Of a stretch of 29,672 bases of DNA, positions 1 through 6,746 are shown piece after piece. Every line of letters starts with the position of its first letter. Position 1 is the first letter of the stretch. Made by a program: the position numbers and the translations under genes. Where the stretch lies: positions 1-29,672 of the forward strand of contig DAOUBF010000056.1 of the NCBI GenBank assembly GCA_034432795.1, read 5' to 3'. This DNA comes from DAOUBF01 sp034432795. GTDB taxonomy: Bacteria > Chloroflexota > Anaerolineae > DSLN01. Below the pieces are notes generated by a model. It had not been told where the DNA came from. It did no database searches and saw only the letters and a list, made by a program, of their open reading frames with translations.

Positions 1-105
1 CTGCGGTTGACTGCCAGCAGGCGTCCCGTGAGGGGAACCGCGCCTGCCAGGCCGGGGGCCGGGCGCCCCCCGACATGGGATGGGCAAGGCGGGATAGAAT
101 AGCCT

Positions 106-205
106 GTAGGGCGGCTTTCCATAGCCGCCAAAGAGCGGCAGCCGTATCCCGAAGTGCGGCAGGTATGGAAACCTGCCCTACGCCGGGGAGGGAAACCCGG
201 CCTAC
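106..205. repeat. Cluster of three TTTCCAT-loop hairpin repeats
   Basis: Three small inverted repeats lie in a row. The first has arms GGCGGCT/AGCCGCC (110-116/123-129) around TTCCAT. The second has arms GGCAGGT/ACCTGCC (158-164/171-177) around ATGGAA. The third is a degraded GCCGGG/CCCGGC pair at about 182-203. Each is flanked by GTAGG or CCTAC. The same design recurs at 20834-20853, so this is a dispersed family with a conserved loop and compensating arm changes. Confidence 0.7.
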
Positions 206-367
206 TCAGTGTCATCTCCTCACCCGCCGGCCGCTGTGCCAGCCGCTTCTCCAAGGCGGCCTGCGCGTCTTGTACCATCCTCCCTCGTCTTCAGTTCCTG
301 CTGTGCCACGTCCATGCTCTGCTCTCTCCTGTTCTCGTTGTTCTCGTCGTGGTCAACGTACCACATC

Positions 368-391
368 TGCCCCAAATTATGGAATGCACCC
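368..391. repeat. Dispersed motif, copy 1 (TGCCCCAAATT...ATGCACCC)
   Basis: This 24-base stretch begins TGCCCCAAATT and ends ATGCACCC. A near-identical copy lies at 6624-6646, also in intergenic sequence just upstream of a promoter and a gene. Two copies in 30 kb outside genes suggest a dispersed element. Its function is unknown. Confidence 0.5.
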
Positions 392-407
392 CCGATCCCC
401 CACCCAT

Positions 408-436
408 TTGCCAAAATCCGTGCCCTAAAGTACAAT
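408..436 (+). promoter_or_regulatory. Sigma-70-type promoter for the 455-4974 gene group
   Basis: TTGCCA (408-413) and TACAAT (431-436) are separated by 17 bases, each one mismatch from consensus. A transcript would start near 443, about a dozen bases before the nuclease start at 455. This is seen in the sequence only. Confidence 0.55.
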
Positions 437-454
437 CCACTTTATCAGAGTCAT

Positions 455-742
455 ATGGACACCCCTATCCAGCCCTGTTACTGTTACGTGCTGGAGTGCG
501 CTGACGGCACGTTGTACACCGGTTGGACGACAGACCTCAACGCCCGATTGGCAGCGCACAATGCCGGACGCGGCGCACGCTACACCCGCAGCCGCCGCCC
601 GGTCCGTCTGGTCTATTGGGAGACGCTACCCTCACGCCCGGCGGCGCTCCGCCGCGAAGCCGAATTGCGCCGCTTATCTCACGCCCAGAAGCGTGCCCTG
701 TGCGCATCCACATCCCCTCAGGAGGGAGACCGCTCGTGCTGA
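455..742 (+). CDS. GIY-YIG domain nuclease, small UvrC-N-terminal-like protein
   Basis: This 95-residue protein has the GIY-YIG fold core: a YVLECADG strand, YTGWTTDL in place of GIY-YIG, an HNAGRGARYT segment with the conserved Arg region, then RPVRLVYWE and an Ala/Arg/Glu-rich helix. It matches the small stand-alone COG2827-type proteins, which are usually 80-100 residues and whose cellular role is unsettled (DNA repair or processing is assumed). I chose the ATG at 455 because it puts the domain right at the N terminus and lies just after a good promoter. The open frame extends upstream to 209, but that part is low-complexity. Its stop overlaps the GTG start of the next gene. Confidence 0.85.
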   Translation: MDTPIQPCYCYVLECADGTLYTGWTTDLNARLAAHNAGRGARYTRSRRPVRLVYWETLPSRPAALRREAELRRLSHAQKRALCASTSPQEGDRSC

Positions 743-2022
743 TCCACGAAGCTACTCAAGCGCAAGACCTTGCCACCCTCCCCGGCCAGGACGGCCGCGC
801 CCGTCCCAGCTTCAATATTTTGATGATCGCGCCGACGTCGTTCTTCGCCGATTACGGCTGCCACGTGCGCATCCTGGAAGAGGCCCAGGCGCTGCAACGT
901 CTCGGTCAGCGGCTGACCATTGTCACCTATTACCAGGGGCGCGATATAGATGATTTAACCATCTGGCGCACGCGCCCGGTCCCCTGGCGCGCAAACTACG
1001 AAGTCGGCTCGTCGCGCCACAAAGTGGCCTTTGACGTGCTGCTCTCGTGGACGGCGCTCAAGGCGGCGCTACGCCTGCGCCCCGATATTATCCACGCCCA
1101 TCTACATGAGGGCGCCCTGATCGGCGCCGTGCTCAGTCGCCTGATCGGGGCGCCGCTTGTGTTTGATTTTCAAGGGAGCATGACGGCGGAGATGCTGGAC
1201 CATGGCTTCCTACGCCGCGATGGCCCCTTCTATCGCCCGCTGCGCTGGCTGGAACGGCACATTGACCATTTGCCTCACGCCATCCTGACCAGTTCGCATC
1301 ACGCCGCCGAGCATCTGGTTCAAGAGTTCGGCTGCTCGCCGGCCCGCCTCCATCCCATCCCGGATTGCGTCAATACCGGGTTTTTCTGCCCGCCGACGCC
1401 AGACCAGGCCGAAGCCCTGGGCGCTCTTCGCGCTCAACTGGGCCTTCCGGCCAATGGTCCTTTGGTCGTCTATCTGGGTCTGCTGGCCGATTATCAGGGC
1501 ACGCCGGACCTGCTCCAGGCGGCGGCGGTATTGCGTTCAACAGGCGTGCAGGCCCATTTCCTGATCATGGGCTTCCCTAACATAGAGTTCTACCAGAACA
1601 TGGCCTCAAGGCTGGGGCTGGATGGCTACGTCACCTTCACCGGCAAGGTGCCTTACGAGTTGGCGCCGCGCTACCTGGCGCTGGGCGACGTGGCCGTGGC
1701 CCCCAAGCGTTCGCTCACCGAGGGCAGCGGTAAGCTCCTCAACTATATGGCTATGGCCCTGCCCATCGTCGCCTACGATACGCCAGTGAGCCGCGAGTAC
1801 CTGGGCGACCTGGGCGTATATGCGCCGGTGGGGAACTATCGCGCGCTGGCCGAGCGCATCGCCGCGCTGCTCTACGACCGGCGCCTGGCGGCCTGGCTGG
1901 GCTGGCGCCTGCGGGAACGGGCCGTCGCCCACTACTCCTGGGACGTGGCCGGGCGCACCATCCTGGACATTTATACGCGCCTGGCGCGGGCCAGGCAGCC
2001 TGCCACCCTGTGGAGCGGCTAA
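736..2022 (+). CDS. GT4-family glycosyltransferase
   Basis: This 428-residue GT-B fold enzyme likely moves a sugar from an activated nucleotide sugar to a cell-surface glycan or lipid precursor at the inner face of the membrane. The N-terminal acceptor domain starts with FNILMIAPTSFFADYG and holds the IIHAHLHEG strand typical of GT4. The C-terminal donor domain contains LVVYLGLLADYQGTPDLL and an E-x-G-S-G-K-L-L-N-Y-M-A-M-A-L-P segment (Glu near residue 329) that corresponds to the conserved EX7E region. The GTG at 736 is chosen because AGGAGGGAG lies about eight bases upstream and it overlaps the previous stop by a few bases. The open frame runs back to 523, but that part overlaps the nuclease in another frame. 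It is followed at once by an ABC-2 permease, suggesting glycan synthesis and export. Confidence 0.85.
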   Translation: MLIHEATQAQDLATLPGQDGRARPSFNILMIAPTSFFADYGCHVRILEEAQALQRLGQRLTIVTYYQGRDIDDLTIWRTRPVPWRANYEVGSSRHKVAFDVLLSWTALKAALRLRPDIIHAHLHEGALIGAVLSRLIGAPLVFDFQGSMTAEMLDHGFLRRDGPFYRPLRWLERHIDHLPHAILTSSHHAAEHLVQEFGCSPARLHPIPDCVNTGFFCPPTPDQAEALGALRAQLGLPANGPLVVYLGLLADYQGTPDLLQAAAVLRSTGVQAHFLIMGFPNIEFYQNMASRLGLDGYVTFTGKVPYELAPRYLALGDVAVAPKRSLTEGSGKLLNYMAMALPIVAYDTPVSREYLGDLGVYAPVGNYRALAERIAALLYDRRLAAWLGWRLRERAVAHYSWDVAGRTILDIYTRLARARQPATLWSG

Positions 2023-2023
2023 C

Positions 2024-2947
2024 GTGGAACGGAAAACCCTCAACATAGGCAGCGCGCCCTCAACAGAGGACGGACGACTGAAGACGGGTCTATCTCTGCC
2101 TTTCGTCATCCGCCGCCCGTCCCTATTGGGCTGGCTGTCTGAACTCCTCCGCTATCGCGCACTCATCCAGAACCTGATCGTGCGCGATCTCAAGGTGCGC
2201 TATAAAAACTCCCTCCTGGGTGTGGCCTGGTCACTGGTCAACCCCCTGCTGATGATGGCCGTGTTCACGGTCGTGTTCACCGTCCTCACCGGTGACCCCC
2301 ATATTTACGGCTATCCGGCCTATATCCTCAGCGCGCTATTGCCCTGGCAATTCTTCTCCGCCTCGGTGATCGGCGGGACAGGGAGCTTCGTGAGCAATGC
2401 CCACCTCATCAAGAAGGTCTACTTCCCCCGCGAGGTGTTGCCCATTTCGCTTGTGCTGGCGAACCTGGTCCATTTCCTGCTCGCCCTGCCGGTCTATTTC
2501 GTGCTGGCGCGGATGTTGGACATACCGGTGAGCGGCGCTGTGGTCTCGCCCTGGATCGTGCTGTTGCCCCTGGTCATCGCCGTCCAGGTCGTGTTCACGG
2601 TGGGCATTGTGCTCATCCTGGCGACGATCAATGTGTTCTACCGCGATACCCAGCTCATCCTGGAAGTGATCATGCTGGCCTGGTTCTTCCTGACGCCGAT
2701 CATCTGGGACGTCAGCCGCCTGCCTGCCACTGCCACCATCCTGGGCTTGCAGGTGCCGGTGGTCCGCTGGGTTTACTATCTGAACCCGATGGCCTCTATC
2801 ATCGCCACCTATCGCGATATTCTCTATTGGGGCTGGCGCCCAGGGCTGGATTTCTTCGCCCGCACTGCGATCACCGCGGTGATCGTCCTGGCCTTGGGCT
2901 ACAGCGTATTCCGAAGGTATAGTAGGAGGTTTGGAGAGGAGTTATAA
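2024..2947 (+). CDS. ABC-2 type polysaccharide/lipid export permease (Wzm/TagG-like)
   Basis: This 307-residue integral membrane protein is the transmembrane half of an O-antigen, teichoic acid or similar exporter. Near residue 50 it has the family hallmark LIVRDLKVRYKNSLLGVAW, then LVNPLLMMAVFTVVF, about six hydrophobic segments, and the late YYLNPMASIIATYRDIL motif. The GTG at 2024 follows the previous stop by one base and has a GGAG about eight bases upstream. The extra N-terminal 30 residues are encoded by repeat-like DNA (GGACGGACGA, GAAGACGG and CCGCCGTCC-type words at about 2058-2115), so the original start may lie nearer the RYRALIQNL segment. No ATPase partner (Wzt/TagH) is adjacent: the next gene is kbl-like. 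The ATPase is probably elsewhere in the genome. Confidence 0.85.
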   Translation: MERKTLNIGSAPSTEDGRLKTGLSLPFVIRRPSLLGWLSELLRYRALIQNLIVRDLKVRYKNSLLGVAWSLVNPLLMMAVFTVVFTVLTGDPHIYGYPAYILSALLPWQFFSASVIGGTGSFVSNAHLIKKVYFPREVLPISLVLANLVHFLLALPVYFVLARMLDIPVSGAVVSPWIVLLPLVIAVQVVFTVGIVLILATINVFYRDTQLILEVIMLAWFFLTPIIWDVSRLPATATILGLQVPVVRWVYYLNPMASIIATYRDILYWGWRPGLDFFARTAITAVIVLALGYSVFRRYSRRFGEEL

Positions 2948-2998
2948 CGACGGAAGAGGGAGGGCACTCCATCTTCCGCTCCAACTCGGAGGATTGCA

Positions 2999-4177
2999 AT
3001 GGCTGACAAACTCGCCTGGATTGAAGACGAACTGCGGGCCTTGCATGAGCAGGGCCTGTACAACACCATCCGCACCATCGGATCGGCCCAGGGCGCCTGG
3101 CTGGTCGTGGACGGGCGGCGGGTATTGAACTTCTGCTCAAATAACTATCTGGGGTTCGCCAACCACCCCAGACTGAAGGAGGCCGCCACGCGGGCCATTG
3201 AGAAGTACGGCGTCGGCCCGGCAGCGGTGCGCAGCATCGCCGGTACGCTTGACCTGCACCTGGAACTGGAAGAGCGGCTGGCCCGTTTCAAAGGCACGGA
3301 GGCCGCCATCTCCTTCCAGTCCGGCTTCAACGCCAACCTGGCCACCATCCCGGCGTTGATCGGCAAGGAAGACGTGATCTTCTCAGACGAGTTGAACCAC
3401 GCCAGCATCATTGATGGCTGCCGCCTGTCGGGCGGACGCATCATCCGCTACGCCCACAACGACCCGGAGGACCTGGAGCGGCAGATTAGCCAGGCAACGG
3501 GCTACCGGCGGGCGATCATTGTCACCGACGGCGTGTTCTCCATGGACGGCGATATTGCCCCGCTCCCGGCCATCTGCGAGGTGGCCGAGCGCCACAACCT
3601 CATCCTCATGGTGGACGACGCGCATGGGGAGGGGGTACTCGGTCGCGGTGGGCGCGGCATTGTGGACCACTTCGGGCTGCACGGGCGGGTGGACATTGAG
3701 GTGGGCACGCTCTCCAAGGCGTTCGGCGTGGTGGGCGGCTACGTCGCGGGCAAAAAGACTATTGTGGAATGGCTGCGCCAGCGCGGGCGCCCCTTCCTGT
3801 TCTCCAGCGCCGTGACCGCCGCAGACACGGCAGCTTGTATCGCAGCGGTGGATGTGCTGGAGGAGTCCACCGAACTGGTGGACCGACTGTGGGAAAACAC
3901 GCGCTACTTTAAGCGCGAGATGCAGCGGCTGGGCTTTGATACCGGCAAGAGCGAGACGCCCATCACGCCGGTGATGCTGGGCGAGGCGCACGTGGCCCAG
4001 CAATTCTCGCGTCGCCTGTTTGAAGAGGGCCTGTTTGCCATGGCCGTGACCTATCCGACCGTGCCGCGAGGTAAGGCGCGCATCCGCGTCATGGTGAGCG
4101 CCACACACACACGCGACGACCTGGATCAGGCGCTCGGCCTGTTTGCGAAGGTCGGCAAGGAGATAGGAGTGATCTAG
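2999..4177 (+). CDS. kbl: Glycine C-acetyltransferase (2-amino-3-ketobutyrate CoA ligase)
   Basis: This 392-residue PLP enzyme of the alpha-oxoamine synthase family is the usual length for Kbl (about 398). It cleaves 2-amino-3-ketobutyrate with CoA to glycine and acetyl-CoA, the second step of threonine degradation, in the cytoplasm. Visible marks are NFCSNNYLGFANHP near the N terminus, GTEAAISFQSGFNAN, DELNHASIIDGCRLS, VDDAHGEGVLGRGGRG with the PLP-contacting Asp and His, and TLSKAFGVVGGYVAG, whose Lys240 should form the Schiff base. The start has a GGAGG seven bases upstream. BioF and serine palmitoyltransferase share the fold; the ASIIDGCRLSGG segment and length favour Kbl. No threonine dehydrogenase gene is adjacent. 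Confidence 0.88.
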   Translation: MADKLAWIEDELRALHEQGLYNTIRTIGSAQGAWLVVDGRRVLNFCSNNYLGFANHPRLKEAATRAIEKYGVGPAAVRSIAGTLDLHLELEERLARFKGTEAAISFQSGFNANLATIPALIGKEDVIFSDELNHASIIDGCRLSGGRIIRYAHNDPEDLERQISQATGYRRAIIVTDGVFSMDGDIAPLPAICEVAERHNLILMVDDAHGEGVLGRGGRGIVDHFGLHGRVDIEVGTLSKAFGVVGGYVAGKKTIVEWLRQRGRPFLFSSAVTAADTAACIAAVDVLEESTELVDRLWENTRYFKREMQRLGFDTGKSETPITPVMLGEAHVAQQFSRRLFEEGLFAMAVTYPTVPRGKARIRVMVSATHTRDDLDQALGLFAKVGKEIGVI

Positions 4178-4210
4178 ACCTGCGAGGTCTTGGAGACCTC
4201 GCAGGTCTGG
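4174..4210. repeat. Perfect 15-bp hairpin repeat between kbl and surE
   Basis: The arms AGACCTGCGAGGTCT (4176-4190) and AGACCTCGCAGGTCT (4194-4208) are perfectly complementary around the three-base loop TGG. The pairing reaches back into the kbl stop codon. There is no T-run, so it is not a classical terminator. The AGACCTGCGAGGTCT word looks like a short dispersed element, and in mRNA it would form a very stable stem just before the surE ribosome site. Confidence 0.75.
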
Positions 4211-4218
4211 GTGGACAT

Positions 4219-4974
4219 ATGGCCCACATTCTGGTCACAAATGACGACAGCATTCAATCGCCGGGCCTGCTCGCGCTCAAGAACGCCTTGAGCGCGGTGG
4301 GCCGGGTCACAGTCATGGCGCCCGACCACAACTGGTCTGCTGGCGGCCATGTCAAGACGTTGCACAAGCCTCTCCGCGTGAATGAAGCCCGGCTGATAGA
4401 TGGTACAGTGGTGTTGACCACCAACGGCGCCCCCTCCGATTGCGTGGCCCTGGCCTGCCTGGGCATTATCCTGGAGCCGATTGACCTGGTGGTCTCCGGC
4501 ATTAACCAGGGCTATAACCTGGGCCACGACGTGACCTATTCCGGGACGGTGACTGCCGCCATGGAGGGCGTGATCTTCGGTATCCCCTCCATTGCGGTCT
4601 CGCTGGGCTGGGGGGCGGAGATGGACTATGATGTGGCGGCCCGCTTTGCCGCCAGGCTGGCCCCGAAAGTGCTGGAGCGGGGCCTGCCGCCTTACACCCT
4701 GCTCAACGTCAACGTCCCCAACCTGCCTGCGGATCAAATCAAGGGCGTGATGGTCACGCGCCAGGGGCTGCGCAAATACCGCGACGAACTGGTGAAGCGG
4801 CTGGACCCGCGTGGCCGCCCCTACTACTGGATCGCGGGCGAACCCGAAGACGAACTGGAAGAAGAAGGCACCGATGTGTGGGCCGTGCGCAACGGCTACA
4901 TCTCGGTCACGCCCCTGCACCTGGACCTGACCGCGCACGGGATGCTGGAGCAGTTGCAGGCATGGGGGCTGTAG
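4219..4974 (+). CDS. surE: 5'/3'-nucleotidase SurE (survival protein E)
   Basis: This 251-residue metal-dependent phosphatase removes phosphate from nucleoside 5'- and 3'-monophosphates in the cytoplasm. SurE fold marks are MAHILVTNDDSIQSPG with the metal-binding Asp9 and Asp10, APDHNWSAGGHVKTL with Ser40, TTNGAPSDCVALA, and SGINQGYNLGHDVTYSGTV with Asn96. Most family members read NDDGI(x)APG and SGxNxGANLG, so Ser11 and Tyr99 are small departures. Length is typical. The start follows a weak GGTGGA and the hairpin at 4174-4210. It lies 41 bases after kbl on the same strand and may be co-transcribed. A second hairpin ends the gene. Confidence 0.9.
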   Translation: MAHILVTNDDSIQSPGLLALKNALSAVGRVTVMAPDHNWSAGGHVKTLHKPLRVNEARLIDGTVVLTTNGAPSDCVALACLGIILEPIDLVVSGINQGYNLGHDVTYSGTVTAAMEGVIFGIPSIAVSLGWGAEMDYDVAARFAARLAPKVLERGLPPYTLLNVNVPNLPADQIKGVMVTRQGLRKYRDELVKRLDPRGRPYYWIAGEPEDELEEEGTDVWAVRNGYISVTPLHLDLTAHGMLEQLQAWGL

Positions 4975-4996
4975 GGGCACACGGCTGTGTGCCCCT
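4973..4996. terminator. Hairpin between convergent surE and cpaF-like gene
   Basis: The arms AGGGGCACAC (4973-4982) and GTGTGCCCCT (4987-4996) pair perfectly around the loop GGCT. The position between the two convergent stop codons (4974 and 5000) fits a bidirectional terminator. There is no T-run on either side, so it may instead be another hairpin repeat protecting mRNA ends. Confidence 0.5.
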
Positions 4997-4999
4997 CCA

Positions 5000-6373
5000 T
5001 TATCGCAATGGGTTGGCGCCGGGGCCGGCGCCGAAGACCTCGGCGGAGAGCTTGAAGCCCGCCTCCTCCAGGCGGCGCATAAACTTGGGGCGCAGGCCGG
5101 TCGGCTGGATTGTGCCCTGAGCGCCCTCGGTCTCAAACGGTGGCGCACGGTAAATGAAGATGTCCTGCAACACCACCGTGTCGCCCTCCATCCCCTGCAC
5201 CTCGGTCACATTCAATATCTTGCGGGCGCCGCCGCGCAAGCGCCCCTGAAGCACAATCAGATCAATCGCCGAGGCGATCTGGCGGCGGATGACCTCCACC
5301 GGGATGGTGATGCCCGCCATAAGCGCCATCGTCTCCAGGCGCGAGATGGCGTCGCGGGGGGTGTTGGCGTGGACGGTGGCCAGCGAGCCGTCGTGGCCGG
5401 TGTTCATAGCCTGGAGCATGTCCAGGGCCTCGCCGGCGCGCACCTCGCCCACAATGATGCGGTCGGGGCGCATCCGCAGGCTGTTCACCACCAGGTCACG
5501 GATCGTCACCCGCCCCGTCCCGTCAGGTTCCGCCGGTGTCGTCTCCAGGCGAACGACGTGGCGCTGGTGCAACTGCAACTCGGCGGAGTCCTCAATCGTC
5601 ACGATGCGCTCATCCTCCGGAATGAACGAGGAGAGCACATTGAGCAGAGTGGTTTTGCCGCTCCCCGTGCCGCCGGCGACGATGATGTTGAGGCGGGCCA
5701 CGACGCAGGCGCGCAGGAACTCCACCAGCGCAGGCGTGATGCTGCCAAAGCGTAACAGGTCATCCACCGTCAGCGGCTTGGCCGGGAACTTGCGGATGGT
5801 GATCGTGGGGCCGTCCAGCGCACTGGGCGGGATGATGATGTTGACGCGGCTGCCATCCGGCAGGCGAGCATCCACCATAGGCCGCTTGCGGTCAATCGTG
5901 CGCCCCAGTGGTCTGACGATGCGCTCAGCGATCTCCATGACGTGCTCATTGTTCTCAAAGCGCACGTCGGTTTCCTGCAGCTTGCCGTTGCGCTCAATAT
6001 AGACCAGGTGCGGCCCATTCACCATGATCTCCGAGATGGTGGGGTCGCGCAGCAAGGGGCCGATGGGGCCGTAGCCGATCAACTCATCCAATACCAGGTC
6101 GCGCAGACGGCTGTGTTCTTCCTCCGGCAGGTTCAGGTTGGCCTGTTGCAACAGGGCATCAAACCGTTCGGAGAGCAGGTGGGCCATCTCCGGCGTGTTG
6201 GCCAGTTGCTGGCCATCCAGCCCGGTCAAGAGCTTGTCGGCCAGCCAGCGGCGCAACTGGGCCACTTTGGATTCGCTTAATGGGCCACTGCCGGATGCCC
6301 TGCCTCTGGCAGCCGCCTCCGTGCTCGGATTGGTCGCAGTTTGCGGGGTTGCAGACATGGTGTTCGCTTCCAT
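5000..6373 (-). CDS. cpaF: CpaF/TadA-family secretion ATPase
   Basis: This 457-residue protein is a hexameric GSPII_E/VirB11-class ATPase that powers Tad/Flp pilus assembly or a related type II/IV secretion machine at the inner membrane. After a disordered N terminus come a helical N1 domain (DELIGYGPIGPLLRDPTI, EIMVNGPHLVYIERNGKL), Walker A GGTGSGKTT (234-242), the Asp box TIEDSAELQL (259-268), Walker B RIIVGEVR (305-312) and the His box MNTGHDGSLATVHAN (322-337). All nucleotide-binding motifs look intact. Starts at 6373 and 6358 are both possible; the inner ATG has a GGAAG upstream. No other tad/cpa genes are visible nearby, so it is isolated here or its partners are encoded elsewhere. Confidence 0.88.
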   Translation of the reverse strand: MEANTMSATPQTATNPSTEAAARGRASGSGPLSESKVAQLRRWLADKLLTGLDGQQLANTPEMAHLLSERFDALLQQANLNLPEEEHSRLRDLVLDELIGYGPIGPLLRDPTISEIMVNGPHLVYIERNGKLQETDVRFENNEHVMEIAERIVRPLGRTIDRKRPMVDARLPDGSRVNIIIPPSALDGPTITIRKFPAKPLTVDDLLRFGSITPALVEFLRACVVARLNIIVAGGTGSGKTTLLNVLSSFIPEDERIVTIEDSAELQLHQRHVVRLETTPAEPDGTGRVTIRDLVVNSLRMRPDRIIVGEVRAGEALDMLQAMNTGHDGSLATVHANTPRDAISRLETMALMAGITIPVEVIRRQIASAIDLIVLQGRLRGGARKILNVTEVQGMEGDTVVLQDIFIYRAPPFETEGAQGTIQPTGLRPKFMRRLEEAGFKLSAEVFGAGPGANPLR

Positions 6374-6394
6374 GGGCTTATGGTTTGTGTAGCC

Positions 6395-6424
6395 ATTATA
6401 GGGGATATTTGGGGGCGACGTCTA
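6395..6424 (-). promoter_or_regulatory. Candidate promoter of the cpaF-like gene
   Basis: On the minus strand a perfect TATAAT (6395-6400) lies 18 bases after TAGACG (6419-6424, four of six). Transcription would begin about 15 bases before the outer ATG and 30 before the inner one. Confidence 0.4.
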
Positions 6425-6464
6425 TCCCCACTAGGTACTTAATTTCCCTGATCCTTTAGAAAAA

Positions 6465-6490
6465 CTTGTCCTGAGCGCAGCCAAGGATGG
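6465..6490. repeat. Short dispersed-type repeat (CTTGTCCTGAGCG...)
   Basis: The segment starting CTTGTCCTGAGCGCAG and ending CAAGGATGG has the wording of a REP-like element I recall as common in environmental bacterial genomes. Only one copy is seen in this window, so the assignment rests on memory of such elements and is tentative. Confidence 0.35.
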
Positions 6491-6541
6491 GTGTATATCA
6501 GATTTGGGGTAGATGACCCGGTGGGTTACCCCCCACCTCCA

Positions 6542-6610
6542 CCCTCCCCCGCAAGGGGGGGGAGGGGGTGAGTTCCCTCCTCCTGGATGGGGGAGGGGCA
6601 GGGAGGGGGT
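6542..6610. repeat. C-run/G-run hairpin repeats in the 6374-6746 gap
   Basis: CCCTCCCCC (6542-6550) can pair with GGGGGAGGG (6558-6566). A second pyrimidine/purine pair follows to about 6610. The same nine-base stem occurs at 15625-15647, and variants occur at 9638-9663 and 25123-25140. The rest of the 373-base gap holds other repeats and a promoter, but no gene that I can support. Confidence 0.6.
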
Positions 6611-6623
6611 GACCGCTGACAGT

Positions 6624-6646
6624 TGCCCCAAAATTGAAATGCACCC
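6624..6646. repeat. Dispersed motif, copy 2 (TGCCCCAAAATT...ATGCACCC)
   Basis: This is the second copy of the motif at 368-391, differing by small substitutions and an indel in the middle. Both copies precede a promoter-like pair and a plus-strand gene. Confidence 0.5.
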
Positions 6647-6694
6647 GCCAAGGATGATCCGTTGCGGGGATAGGAGCGGTAGGGAGTGAGGGAT

Positions 6695-6724
6695 TTGCAC
6701 CTGGCTATGATTGGATTGTAGAAT
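6695..6724 (+). promoter_or_regulatory. Candidate promoter of the fused glycosyltransferase gene
   Basis: TTGCAC (6695-6700) and TAGAAT (6719-6724) are 18 bases apart. The -10 is one mismatch from consensus, while the -35 keeps only TTG. The start would be near 6731, some 16 bases before the ATG at 6747. Confidence 0.35.
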
Positions 6725-6746
6725 CGTGTGATCAGGTCGCCCGGCA

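Larger units (their letters stand above)
1..407. other. Gene-poor leader region with repeats
   Basis: I see no convincing gene here. Short open frames exist on both strands, but their translations are low-complexity (rich in Arg, Pro, Ser and Cys) with no recognisable domain. The region holds a cluster of short inverted repeats (106-205) and a copy of a motif that recurs near 6624. The pyrimidine-rich stretch at about 270-350 resembles the other degenerate repeats of the window. A promoter begins at 408. Confidence 0.6.

Noticed and set aside
75..504. Two overlapping plus-strand open frames of about 117 residues
   Set aside because: Translations are low-complexity, cover repeat hairpins and the nuclease promoter, and show no domain or ribosome site.
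523..735. N-terminal extension of the first GT4 gene
   Set aside because: It lies out of frame over the nuclease gene, is Arg/Pro-rich, and the GTG at 736 has a strong ribosome site.
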